NCBI GenBank assembly: GCA_050943615.1
Contig: JBMNPN010000001.1
Location: 34,765 to 98,764, forward strand
From: CACZQA01 sp050943615
GTDB lineage: Bacteria; Actinomycetota; Coriobacteriia; Coriobacteriales; QAMH01
Length of the DNA stretch: 64,000 nt
Reading direction: 5' to 3'
Part shown: positions 26,454 to 34,751 of the stretch, piece by piece
Layout of the letters: every line of letters begins with the position of its first letter
Position numbering within the stretch: position 1 is the stretch's first letter
The notes under the pieces: model-generated
The model's input: only the letters and a program-made list of their open reading frames with translations
What the model was told of the DNA's origin: nothing
Databases searched by the model: none
Program-made: the position numbers and the translations under genes

Positions 26454-27650
26454 CTAAAGCTCGAAGAACGTGATGCCGGAGCAGGTGCTCTGGTCGGCGC
26501 GCGTCCCCGTGTCGGTCAGCTTGCCGTCGCTTCCGATGGAGCAGGTCGCGACCTTGTCGCTGTACAGCGACCCGACGAGCAGGTACTTGCCATCGGGGCT
26601 GATCGCGCAGCCGCGCGGCCAGTAGATGTCGTCGAACTCGAGGCGCTGGACGGTCGTCACCTTGCCGCTTGTCTGATCGATCTGGTAGACGGCAACACCC
26701 TGGAAGCCGCCGTCGTGGTAGCGCTTGGTCCCGACGAAGTGATCGTTCGAGCCGCGGTAGCAGCTGTAGATGAAAGTGCCCTTGTCGTTGATGCGCATGT
26801 CCTGGCTTTCAAAGCGGCTCTGCTCGTCCACGGAGTCACGTTGGTCCTGCGGAACGACCAGGTCGCTTCCTACCAGGGTCAACTTGCCTTTGCTGTCATA
26901 GGAGAAGGCGTCGAGCCGGTTTGCCGCCTCGTAGTTGACGAAGAGGAAGTTCTTCTTGGGATGGAAGCGCACGTAGCGCGGCTTGCTGTCGGAGCCGGCA
27001 TCGTATTCGCTCGCCTTGACGAGGCGCTTTTTGCTCTCGTCGACCTTGAGCGTGTAGATCAGCCCGGTGCCCTTGTCGTTGACGATGATGAAGCGCCCCT
27101 TGGGGTCCCAGACGCAGGAGTGCATGTGGGCCGGAACGTCCGCCGTCTTGTTTTTGAAGATGTCGACCACCTCGCCGATCGTGCCATCGGAGTTCATCTC
27201 GAACAAGACGACCTCGCCATCGGCATAGCGCGGCACGATGGTCCAGGCGCCGTTCTCCTTCTTGACCTGGCAGCACATGGGGTTTGCGCCGTGGATGGAG
27301 CAGCAGCCCCACTTGCCGTCGGGGCTCTTCGTGAACATGGAGGGGTTCGACCCGAAGGACTTCTTCTTCTGCAGCAGCTTCAGGCCGCCTTCGGAATCGA
27401 CGTGGTAGACCCAGATGTTGCCTCCGCCGCCAGAGCCGATCCCTGCCTCCTCGTCGAAGGGCTGGTCGATTTCGTCGACAAAGTAGAGCAGTCGGTTGTC
27501 TTCGTCTACAAAGCAGTTGCTCGAACGAAGGACATCGCTTATCTGCTTTCCCTTTCCAAGCTCGCCGGTCTTTGCATCGTAGCTGTGAGACCACAGGCCG
27601 TCCTCGCCGCCATGCTCGCCCCAGCTACTGCAATACACTTTGATTGCCAT
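26454..27650 (-). CDS. Cytoplasmic lactonase-type beta-propeller protein
   Basis: 398 residues, clearly paralogous to the next gene: shared blocks include FGSNPSM, YVRFHPKKNFLFVNYEAAN, HDGGFQGVAVY and PRGCAISPDGKYLLVGSLYSD. It begins at the first blade (MAIKVYCSSWGEHGG) with no signal peptide, so it should be cytoplasmic. The fold is that of 6-phosphogluconolactonase-like (PF10282) proteins; activity and substrate are unknown. The ATG at 27650 has GGAAAGAG upstream; a longer open frame upstream lacks a start signal. It is the first gene of the unit, 21 bases before its exported paralogue, and divergent from the LuxR regulator. Confidence 0.82.
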   Translation of the reverse strand: MAIKVYCSSWGEHGGEDGLWSHSYDAKTGELGKGKQISDVLRSSNCFVDEDNRLLYFVDEIDQPFDEEAGIGSGGGGNIWVYHVDSEGGLKLLQKKKSFGSNPSMFTKSPDGKWGCCSIHGANPMCCQVKKENGAWTIVPRYADGEVVLFEMNSDGTIGEVVDIFKNKTADVPAHMHSCVWDPKGRFIIVNDKGTGLIYTLKVDESKKRLVKASEYDAGSDSKPRYVRFHPKKNFLFVNYEAANRLDAFSYDSKGKLTLVGSDLVVPQDQRDSVDEQSRFESQDMRINDKGTFIYSCYRGSNDHFVGTKRYHDGGFQGVAVYQIDQTSGKVTTVQRLEFDDIYWPRGCAISPDGKYLLVGSLYSDKVATCSIGSDGKLTDTGTRADQSTCSGITFFEL

Positions 27651-27866
27651 AGTCGCACTCTTTCCCTTCCTGCCGTGTTGCCTCTTTTTTACAGGCACTC
27701 TCAGGGTAGGAAGGCGCCGATAGGGGCGGCATATGATATTTTTCATAAGGCGCTTTGCAAGGGGTATGATTTTACTCATGAACATGTAGATTCGTTCAGC
27801 TGCCACCCCCTTTGGCCTAGCAAGGGGGCGCAGAGACAACGACATGGCATTTGTCCGAGGATGCAC

Positions 27867-29354
27867 ATGAGAAGACACCGGGAAATCTCGTCAGCAGCGG
27901 GGGATGCGTATGCACGCGCATCGCATCCTTCCGCATCTGCCCTGTGCTATCTGGGCATGGGACTCTACCTTGCGTGGACGGTTGGCAACAACATCGTGCG
28001 CAAGGCCATCGGCATCCGCCAGATTCCCTCGGCGGACTTTGCCCAGATGGTCTGCAATATGGGCGCGAGCATTGTCGTGCTGATCGTCGTCCTGCTCTGC
28101 AGCAGGAGAATCAAAACGCTTCTCTCGCGCTCCCGCTTGCAGGCGCTCGCGGTGCTTTCCCTGACGGGTGGCACGGCGCTCATGCTCGCGGTCCTTCCCC
28201 TGAATGCAATCGGTGCGGGCCAGTTCGCCGCACTTTCAGTGGTCTGTGTGGGCTCGCTCTTCCGCGGCCTGGGGTCCGCGTTCTTCTTCCTGATGTGGAA
28301 CGAGGTCTACGCGCGCATGCCGCTCAAGCGCGTGAGCCTCTGGTACAGCGGGTCCTATCTGCTCTCCGTGATACTGCACGCGCTGCTCACGTACTTGCCG
28401 TCGATCGTCGCGGCCTGGATTGTCGTCGCGCTTCCCCTGGGTTCATACGGGCTGTTTCGCCAGGCGCTCAAGGAGCCTGAGGTCGAGGCGCATGACGAGA
28501 ACCCCGAAGCGCGCGAGTGGACCTTTCCCGTGCGGCCGCTGGTCCTTATAGGGCTCGTCACGTTCGTGGTCTTTTTCTGCCACCATGCTGTCGGGGACAG
28601 CTCCTCTGCTGCCGACTGGGTCGGTGGAGGTCTCGTCGCCGCCGTGAGTCTGGTGCTCTGCCTTGCCTGGAAGAATTTCTCTGCCGATCAGCTCGAGCAC
28701 GTTTGCGTGCCGCTCATGGTGGCGGGGCTTCTTGTCTGGAGCGTCGGTGGGGAAGGGCTGAGCTGGGCGGTAGTGGCCCTCACGGATGCCGGCAACATCG
28801 CGTTTCGCATCTTCGTGCTCGTCATGGCCTGCAGTATCTGCTACCGCTTCAAGGTGCCGGCGCTGTGGATGTTTTCCATCGTGCGCCTGGTCATGCTCTT
28901 CTCCGAGATGCTTGCCTTGGGATTCGGGCTCTGGCGCGACATGAGCTACGGGCCGCTTGACGTCTCCGAGGTACAGGTCATCTGCGCCGTGCTCATCTTC
29001 GTCCTCGTCGTGGTCGCCTCCGTTTCCTCGCACAACCCCTTTATAGCCGGTCACTCGTGGGCGGTGCTTCCCAAGAAGGCCAAGGGCGAGACGCGCGACG
29101 AACAGCTCTTGAGCGTCATGAGCAAAAACGAACTCATGGTCTGGAAGTGCGCCAAGGTCGCCCGCGCCCATGGACTCACGCATCGCGAGGAAGAGGTCCT
29201 GTCCTGCCTTGCAAACGACATGACCAACGCGCAGATTCAAGAGGCGCTCTTCATCAGCGTCGGAACGTGCAACACGCACATGCGCCATATCTACGAGAAG
29301 CTCGATGTCCATTCGCGCAAGGAAGCAATCGACCTGGTGAATTCCGCAGTCTGA
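27867..29354 (+). CDS. Membrane-bound LuxR-family transcriptional regulator
   Basis: 495 residues. The first 400 or so form about 10 to 12 hydrophobic helices in two blocks. The C-terminal 65 are a LuxR/GerE helix-turn-helix (LTHREEEVLSCLANDMTNAQI, then VGTCNTHMRHIYEKL and SRKEAIDLV). This architecture is frequent in Coriobacteriia and suggests a one-component sensor whose membrane part detects a small molecule. Its divergent position 216 bases from the propeller genes suggests that it controls them. The ATG at 27867 has CGAGGA 5 bases upstream. Much longer open sequence upstream overlaps the antisense gene pair and is not used. Confidence 0.85.
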   Translation: MRRHREISSAAGDAYARASHPSASALCYLGMGLYLAWTVGNNIVRKAIGIRQIPSADFAQMVCNMGASIVVLIVVLLCSRRIKTLLSRSRLQALAVLSLTGGTALMLAVLPLNAIGAGQFAALSVVCVGSLFRGLGSAFFFLMWNEVYARMPLKRVSLWYSGSYLLSVILHALLTYLPSIVAAWIVVALPLGSYGLFRQALKEPEVEAHDENPEAREWTFPVRPLVLIGLVTFVVFFCHHAVGDSSSAADWVGGGLVAAVSLVLCLAWKNFSADQLEHVCVPLMVAGLLVWSVGGEGLSWAVVALTDAGNIAFRIFVLVMACSICYRFKVPALWMFSIVRLVMLFSEMLALGFGLWRDMSYGPLDVSEVQVICAVLIFVLVVVASVSSHNPFIAGHSWAVLPKKAKGETRDEQLLSVMSKNELMVWKCAKVARAHGLTHREEEVLSCLANDMTNAQIQEALFISVGTCNTHMRHIYEKLDVHSRKEAIDLVNSAV

Positions 29355-29406
29355 GTGGGGTGCGTGCTCCCGGGCGCAAAGGGCCCGCCTTTTGAAGCGA
29401 GCCAGC

Positions 29407-30348
29407 TCAGAGCGATGACGATTCAGAGTAGGTGGTCGAGAAGACCTTCTTTGCAAGCTCGATGAAACGCCTGCAGCGGGCGTTGGGATGGGCGTCGCGG
29501 CGGTAGACGAATCCGATATCGACACGCGCCTGCGGCGTGGAAAGCGGGGTGAAGTGGAGCCCTTCCGTGGGGATGCCCCGGTCGGCCATGGAGATGCGGT
29601 ATCCGAACGAATCGTAGAGGGAGGCCGCGTCCTTGTGGGCGAACTCGATGAGCAGGCGCAGCGCAGAGGTGCGTAACTGGACGTTTTGAAGAGGCGTTTC
29701 TCTGAACAGCCAGTTCACGTAGTCGCTCAGGTCCTTGTTCGAGTTGAAGGCAAGCGGCGTGTGCACGAGGTCGGCGCGACTGATGCTCGACTGCCCGGCA
29801 AGTGGGAACCCTTCGCGCCATATGACGCCGGTGTGCGTGCTCAAGACCAATTCGAAGGCGAGACCCTCGTCTGCTGTCAGATTCTCGACCAGGCCGTGCC
29901 TGAGCTCGAGCAGGTACAGCTCGGCCGTCTTCCCAACTTTGGCGAGCTCCATGATCTTCGCGTTCGGCTCTTCGTTTACCTGCGTGCTCGCGAGAATCCC
30001 CGTTCCCGTTGCCTGGAGCCCCGCCAATATCGACATTGCGTACTCGCTTGCCGTGACCGTGAGGTGCGGGGCGTCTTCTTGCGCCTGTGCATCGACGAGG
30101 GCGATGTCGTCGACCGCTGCTCCGATTTCTGTGACGATGCGCTGGGCATGGGGGAGGAGCGCGCGTCCCTGAGCGGTCAGGTGCACGCCCTGCCTGCTGC
30201 GCATGACGAGCTTGGTGCCGAGCTCGTTTTCGAGTGCCGTGACCGACTTGTTCAGTCCCTGTGGCGAGATGAAGAGCAGACGCGCGGCCGCGCTGAACGA
30301 CTGAGCGTGGGCAAGGGCAACGAAGTAACGGATGCTTTCAGTGTTCAT
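29407..30348 (-). CDS. LysR-family transcriptional regulator
   Basis: 313 residues. The N-terminal winged helix is typical (ESIRYFVALAHAQSFSAAARLL, then SPQGLNKSVTALENELGTKL), followed by a periplasmic-binding-like effector domain. It is divergent from the molybdopterin oxidoreductase gene across 260 bases, the usual arrangement for a LysR activator of the neighbouring operon. The effector is unknown; it may be the substrate of that oxidoreductase. The ATG at 30348 has GGAGAAC upstream. Confidence 0.92.
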   Translation of the reverse strand: MNTESIRYFVALAHAQSFSAAARLLFISPQGLNKSVTALENELGTKLVMRSRQGVHLTAQGRALLPHAQRIVTEIGAAVDDIALVDAQAQEDAPHLTVTASEYAMSILAGLQATGTGILASTQVNEEPNAKIMELAKVGKTAELYLLELRHGLVENLTADEGLAFELVLSTHTGVIWREGFPLAGQSSISRADLVHTPLAFNSNKDLSDYVNWLFRETPLQNVQLRTSALRLLIEFAHKDAASLYDSFGYRISMADRGIPTEGLHFTPLSTPQARVDIGFVYRRDAHPNARCRRFIELAKKVFSTTYSESSSL

Positions 30349-30608
30349 GAATCTGCCGTTCTCCTCGCATGTTCGAAAACGTCGGTTTTTCTGCGGTATA
30401 GCTACGATTCGATTTTCCCATAGCGCGCCAATGTTGCAACCATTGCTTTCATCATAGGAATAGATAGTTTGTTTCGCTTTGGCGGGGGCCTCTCTATCAT
30501 TGAATCAGATATGTGCTGTTTGACAGGCTGAAGAAGGGAGGAGACCCGTTTCGGGCGAGCGCGCCTGCAATTGAGAGAGAGTTTGCACGTGGAGAGAAAG
30601 GGGCATTC
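30349..30608. promoter_or_regulatory. Divergent control region between the LysR gene and the molybdopterin oxidoreductase operon
   Basis: The region is richer in A+T than its flanks. It contains an imperfect palindrome, TATC-N9-GATA (30495-30511), that could be a LysR-type operator or overlap a TATCAT -10 box. Promoter assignment is uncertain. A strong ribosome site (GAGAGAAAGGGG) precedes the ATG at 30609. Confidence 0.4.
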
Positions 30609-33005
30609 ATGTCCAAAGACGAATCGTTTGTCTACACCTGCTGTCCGGGGTGGGGCGACCACGAGTACTGCGTGATCAAGTCCATCGTCAAGGACGGCAA
30701 GCTCATCCGCACGGAAAAGGCCGACTACACGGGCGCCGAGGCCGATGAGGGCTACATCTGCCAGAAGGGCATCATGTCATGCCGTCAGCCCTACAATTCA
30801 AAGCGCCTCACCCACCCGCTCAAGCGCGTCGGTAAACGCGGCGAGGGCAAGTGGGAGGAGATTAGCTGGGACCAGGCACTCGACGAGATTGCCGAAAAGC
30901 TCCTCAAGATCAGAGACGAATATGGCCCCGAATCGCTCGTGTTCTGGAACGTCACGGCCTCCATGCCGCCGAGCATGGGCCTTGCCACGCTGCTCACGAG
31001 CCGCTTCACCGGCCTGTGGGGCGCAAGCGACCCCATTCAGGGCTACGGCCTCGACAACGGCCCGTTCTACGCGTCGTTTTTCGACATGGGCAACTTCTAC
31101 AAGTACATGACGACCGACCCCGCCAATTTCGACGACGCCGACCTGTTCATCGTCTGGGGTGCCAACCCGATCGAAAACCAGCAGCGCATCGCCAAGCACA
31201 TCGTGGAGTGCAGAAGCCGCGGCGGCAAGATCGTCGACATCGGCCTCATCTTCGATGCGACCGCGGGCTATGCTGACCAGTTCATTCCCATCAAACCCGG
31301 CGCCGACCCCGCGCTCTCGATGACGATGGCAAATCTCATCATCCAAAACAAGCGCTACGACGAGGCGTTCCTGCTTGCGAACACCGTGGCGCCGTTTCTC
31401 GTGCGCGACGATGACGATATGTTCTACCGCGATAAGGACGGCAATTACGTGGTCTGGGACACCGAGAAGAATGCTCCGGTCTCCATGGTCGCTGGCACCA
31501 AGGACAGCCCGTCCGAGCACATGGAGCTCGATGGCGCGCACGTCATCGACGGCGTTTCCTGCAAGACGGCCTTTGCCCGTCTGCGCGAGCACGCCAGCTC
31601 CTACACGCCCGAGTGGCAGGAGCACATCACGGGCATCAAGCCCGAGGTGGTGGAAAAGCTCACCGCCGAATACGTCGATGCCCCGAACGCCTACATCTTC
31701 GGCGCGCTCGGCCTGCGCTACCAGAACCAGGGCGAGAGCTACCGCTCCTTCTACCTGCTCGGCATGCTGACCGGCAAGCTCGGGCGCCCCGGTTCGGGCG
31801 TCACCTCCGAGATGCTGCCGTCGGGCTTTCCGATGGTGTTCAACGACGGGGCCATTACCATGCCGCTCGGCCGCGAGGGCTACAAGGGAAAGTACATGCG
31901 CCAGGCCGAGTTCATCGAGCAGGTCCAGACGCAGAAGCCCTATCCGCTCAAGGCGTTCTGGAAGACGCAGGGCAACCCCGTTCACAACTGCCCCAACCGC
32001 GGGCTCTGGATCGACAAGATCTTCCCGCAGATGGAGCTCATCGTCGACGTCGACATCTGGATGACCGACACCGGGCAGTACGCCGACTACGTGTTGCCCG
32101 ACTGCATGCCCTTCGAGCGCTACGAGCTCGTCGTCTCGGCTGCCTACAACCATATCGTCCTGCAGGAACCGGCCATCGAGCCTCCCGAGGGCTGCAAGGA
32201 CCCGACCTACATCTACAGCGAGCTTGCCAAGCGCGTCGGCCTGGGCGAGTACTTCGACAAGACGGCCGAGGAGTGGATCGCGTTGAGGCTGCAATCCAAG
32301 TGGCCGTTCATCGCAAAGATCGACCCACCGCTCACCTACGAGCGCCTGAAGAAGGAGAAGATGGTGCGCGCCGCGGTTCCGCCGGTTCACTGGGACCCCT
32401 TCATGGGCCTCGAATTCGACACGCCCTCCAAGCGCCTCGAGTTCTACAGCGAACGGCTCGTGCCCGTGCACGACCAGCTCGCGCAGTACCTCGAGCCGCT
32501 CGAGGCACCGACGCCGATGAGCCTGAAGGAGGGGCGCGCCAAGGGCAGGTACCACTTCTTCAGCGGCCGCCAGCGCTTCTTCATGCAGTCGATGTTCACC
32601 GACGACCCCGTCATGGCCGAGCTTTCCGGCGGCCACCCGACCGGGCGCATGAACCCCATCGACGCCGAAAAGGAGGGCATCGAGGATGGTGACAAGGTCG
32701 AGATCTACAACGGGCGCGGGCACGTGGTGCTCGAGATGAAGCTCGACCAGGTCATACCGCCGGGAACGGTCCAGTGCTGGTTCGGCTGGCGGCACGATGC
32801 CTTCGAAGAGGGCATGTACTCCGAGCTCATTCCCGAGCTGGGCTCCAACTACACCCTCGATGACCGTGCCCTCAACTGGGTCAAGTGCGTCGAGGACATC
32901 AATGGCTACCAGCCGGGCTTTGGGACGGGAGGCATCGGCGGCATGGCCGGTGCCTGGGACACGATATGGGACTGCGCATGCGACGTGCGCAAGGTCGAGG
33001 ACTAG
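30609..33005 (+). CDS. Molybdopterin (bis-MGD) oxidoreductase catalytic subunit, DMSO-reductase superfamily
   Basis: 798 residues. An N-terminal Fe-S segment (Cys11, Cys12, Cys21, Cys51) is followed by the family landmarks WEEISWDQALDEIAEKLL, a pterin-binding region LFIVWGANPIENQQ, FIPIKPGADPALS, and a C-terminal molydopterin-binding domain with HPTGRMNPIDAEKEGIEDGD. There is no Tat signal, so it should act in the cytoplasm. The Cys spacing CC-x8-C-x29-C is not the classical one. Soluble relatives include transhydroxylase, acetylene hydratase and catechol-dehydroxylase-type enzymes; no specific substrate can be claimed. The 4Fe-4S partner gene starts 14 bases later. Confidence 0.88.
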   Translation: MSKDESFVYTCCPGWGDHEYCVIKSIVKDGKLIRTEKADYTGAEADEGYICQKGIMSCRQPYNSKRLTHPLKRVGKRGEGKWEEISWDQALDEIAEKLLKIRDEYGPESLVFWNVTASMPPSMGLATLLTSRFTGLWGASDPIQGYGLDNGPFYASFFDMGNFYKYMTTDPANFDDADLFIVWGANPIENQQRIAKHIVECRSRGGKIVDIGLIFDATAGYADQFIPIKPGADPALSMTMANLIIQNKRYDEAFLLANTVAPFLVRDDDDMFYRDKDGNYVVWDTEKNAPVSMVAGTKDSPSEHMELDGAHVIDGVSCKTAFARLREHASSYTPEWQEHITGIKPEVVEKLTAEYVDAPNAYIFGALGLRYQNQGESYRSFYLLGMLTGKLGRPGSGVTSEMLPSGFPMVFNDGAITMPLGREGYKGKYMRQAEFIEQVQTQKPYPLKAFWKTQGNPVHNCPNRGLWIDKIFPQMELIVDVDIWMTDTGQYADYVLPDCMPFERYELVVSAAYNHIVLQEPAIEPPEGCKDPTYIYSELAKRVGLGEYFDKTAEEWIALRLQSKWPFIAKIDPPLTYERLKKEKMVRAAVPPVHWDPFMGLEFDTPSKRLEFYSERLVPVHDQLAQYLEPLEAPTPMSLKEGRAKGRYHFFSGRQRFFMQSMFTDDPVMAELSGGHPTGRMNPIDAEKEGIEDGDKVEIYNGRGHVVLEMKLDQVIPPGTVQCWFGWRHDAFEEGMYSELIPELGSNYTLDDRALNWVKCVEDINGYQPGFGTGGIGGMAGAWDTIWDCACDVRKVED

Positions 33006-33018
33006 GAGGGAGACGAAG

Positions 33019-33414
33019 ATGAACGAGGGAACGATTCTGGTCAACCTCCAGCGCTGCACGGGCTGCTGGACCTGCTCGCTTGCCTGCAAGGTGGGAAACG
33101 ACCTGCCCGATGACGCCTATCGCATCACGGTGCGCACCGAGGGAAGCGGCGAGGGCATCGACCGCCCCGCCGGCACCTGGCCCGACCTGCATATGAGCTG
33201 GATTCCCATCTGGCGTACGGACTGCACCAAGTGCCCCGAGCGTCTGAAGGAAGGCGAACCCGCCTACTGCGTGAACTCCTGTCCGAACGGCGCGCTCACC
33301 ATGGGAGACGCCGCAAAAGAGGAGGTCGAGGCCCTGCGCAAGGAGGGCTTCAGGATTTTCTCGCTTCCCGCTTGGGAGAACTCCAAGAGCGAAATCTTGT
33401 ACGTGAGCAAATAA
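33019..33414 (+). CDS. Small 4Fe-4S electron-transfer partner of the molybdopterin oxidoreductase
   Basis: 131 residues. Cys13-x2-Cys16-x2-Cys19-x3-Cys23 near the N-terminus and C-x2-C-x11-C-x3-C in the second half are DmsB/HybA-like clusters, but the protein is shorter than DmsB (about 200 residues) and would hold two rather than four clusters. It likely moves electrons to or from the catalytic subunit. AGGAGGG precedes its ATG and it shares an operon with the catalytic gene. No membrane anchor gene follows; a strong terminator does. Confidence 0.88.
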   Translation: MNEGTILVNLQRCTGCWTCSLACKVGNDLPDDAYRITVRTEGSGEGIDRPAGTWPDLHMSWIPIWRTDCTKCPERLKEGEPAYCVNSCPNGALTMGDAAKEEVEALRKEGFRIFSLPAWENSKSEILYVSK

Positions 33415-33440
33415 GAGCGTGGTTGAAGCTCGGCTCTAGA

Positions 33441-33477
33441 CCGCGGCTGCCCTCTGCCAGGGCAGCCGCGGGTTTTT
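33441..33477 (+). terminator. Rho-independent terminator after the molybdopterin oxidoreductase operon
   Basis: A 12-bp perfect stem, CGCGGCTGCCCT pairing with AGGGCAGCCGCG, with a 5-base loop, then GG and TTTTT. Confidence 0.92.
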
Positions 33478-33601
33478 CATTGCCTGCCCTTCTAGTCGCT
33501 AAATCGTTAACAAACTATGGCCGTTCGAGCGCATGGCCGAAAAACATCTGGTGCTAGTATGGTTATCCAACAACTTTCGTCCCCATATGAGGCGGTGAAA
33601 C

Positions 33602-34660
33602 ATGGATCGGCAAGACCCGGTATTCGAGGGGGAGGAAAAGCGGGAGATCGAATCTCTCACGACCGTCAAGCGCATCGAAGGCACCTTTCGAAAAGCGGAG
33701 CTCTTGCTTCCAGAGGCAGTTCGCGAATGCCCCGGCATCGCGCTGTTCGGCCGTGTCATCCGCTCTCTGGTCTTTTCCACTGACATCGCGATCATCAGAA
33801 ACTGCGATGCCGACGCGGTGCTCGCGGTCTACCCGTTCACCTGCCAGCCTTCGATTACCCAGGCGCTTCTGAGCTACGCCGAGCGTCCCGTCTTCACGGG
33901 CGTCTCCGGCGCGGTGACGACGGGTGTGCGCTCGGTCGAGCTTGCCATCCAGTCGGAGATGCAGGGCGCCAGTGCCGTCGTCGCCAACACGTCGACGCCG
34001 CCCGAGGTCATCGCCAGCATGGCGCGCAGCATCGACATTCCCGTCGTGGTCTCGATCTTCGAGCTCAACGAGTTTTCCATCGAGCAGATCAACGCGGGCG
34101 CGCAGATCGTCAACGTCACGGCGGGCAGGGATACCATGGGAGTCGTCGAGGAGCTGCGCACGCTGTATCCCACGCTGCCGATCATCGCGAGTGGCGGAAA
34201 GACCAACGAGTCGGTCCGCGCCACCATTGCGGCAGGTGCTGATGCGGTCTCTTGGACGCCTCCGAGCCTAGCCGAGCTCGAACGCCATTCCATGGAGAAG
34301 AACGCTGCGTTGCACAAGCTGAACCGCAATGAGCCCCCTGAGGACGAGACTCCAGAGCAGCGCGAGTCCCGTCTGCTCAAGTACATATCCAACGCCGCGG
34401 GGCAGTTCTACGAAATCGACGAGGAACGTCGTCGCCAGCTGGTGAGCGAGCCTGCCCAGAGTGTGAACGAGTTCCTCTCGCGCCATCTCGACGTCACCGA
34501 GCAGACGCTCCTGCGCTCGCTGATCGCGAAGCTCTTCGAGATCTCGCAGCCTGGAACGGATGAGGCCGCCGCCCAGCAGGCCGACCAGCCGGAAGCTCAG
34601 GGCGAATCTCAGAACCAAGTTTCAGCCGAAAACGGGAACCAACCTCCTGTGGTGACTTAA
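33602..34660 (+). CDS. TIM-barrel-like protein of unknown function
   Basis: 352 residues. Residues about 50-235 look like a beta/alpha barrel: VFTGVSGAVTTGVRSVELA, SAVVANTSTPPEVIASMA, VVVSIFELNEFS, INAGAQIVNVTAGRDTMG, LPIIASGGKTNESVRATIAAGADAVSW. The last block resembles the phosphate-binding IASGG/AGAD loop of ThiG, KDPG-aldolase and GlpP-like barrels. The C-terminal 110 residues are charged, helical and end in a Gln/Glu-rich tail. No signal peptide is seen. I do not recognise a specific family. It stands alone between the molybdopterin oxidoreductase operon and the TPP enzyme; the ribosome site includes GAGGCGGTG. Confidence 0.6.
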   Translation: MDRQDPVFEGEEKREIESLTTVKRIEGTFRKAELLLPEAVRECPGIALFGRVIRSLVFSTDIAIIRNCDADAVLAVYPFTCQPSITQALLSYAERPVFTGVSGAVTTGVRSVELAIQSEMQGASAVVANTSTPPEVIASMARSIDIPVVVSIFELNEFSIEQINAGAQIVNVTAGRDTMGVVEELRTLYPTLPIIASGGKTNESVRATIAAGADAVSWTPPSLAELERHSMEKNAALHKLNRNEPPEDETPEQRESRLLKYISNAAGQFYEIDEERRRQLVSEPAQSVNEFLSRHLDVTEQTLLRSLIAKLFEISQPGTDEAAAQQADQPEAQGESQNQVSAENGNQPPVVT

Positions 34661-34751
34661 TAGGGCATCCGAAACCTGTTCTAAGCTGGGGTTTTCTGCG
34701 CTTATTGCGCAATGAGTTAGAATCTGCACTGAAGAACGACAGGGAGACTGT

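Noticed and set aside
26244..27866. Upstream extension of the LuxR regulator frame by about 540 residues
   Set aside because: The extension is antisense to both beta-propeller genes and has no protein features; the real start with a ribosome site is at 27867.
30798..33089. A 763-residue reverse-strand open frame across the molybdopterin oxidoreductase operon
   Set aside because: The forward strand encodes a clear molybdopterin oxidoreductase; the antisense frame is a codon-bias artefact.
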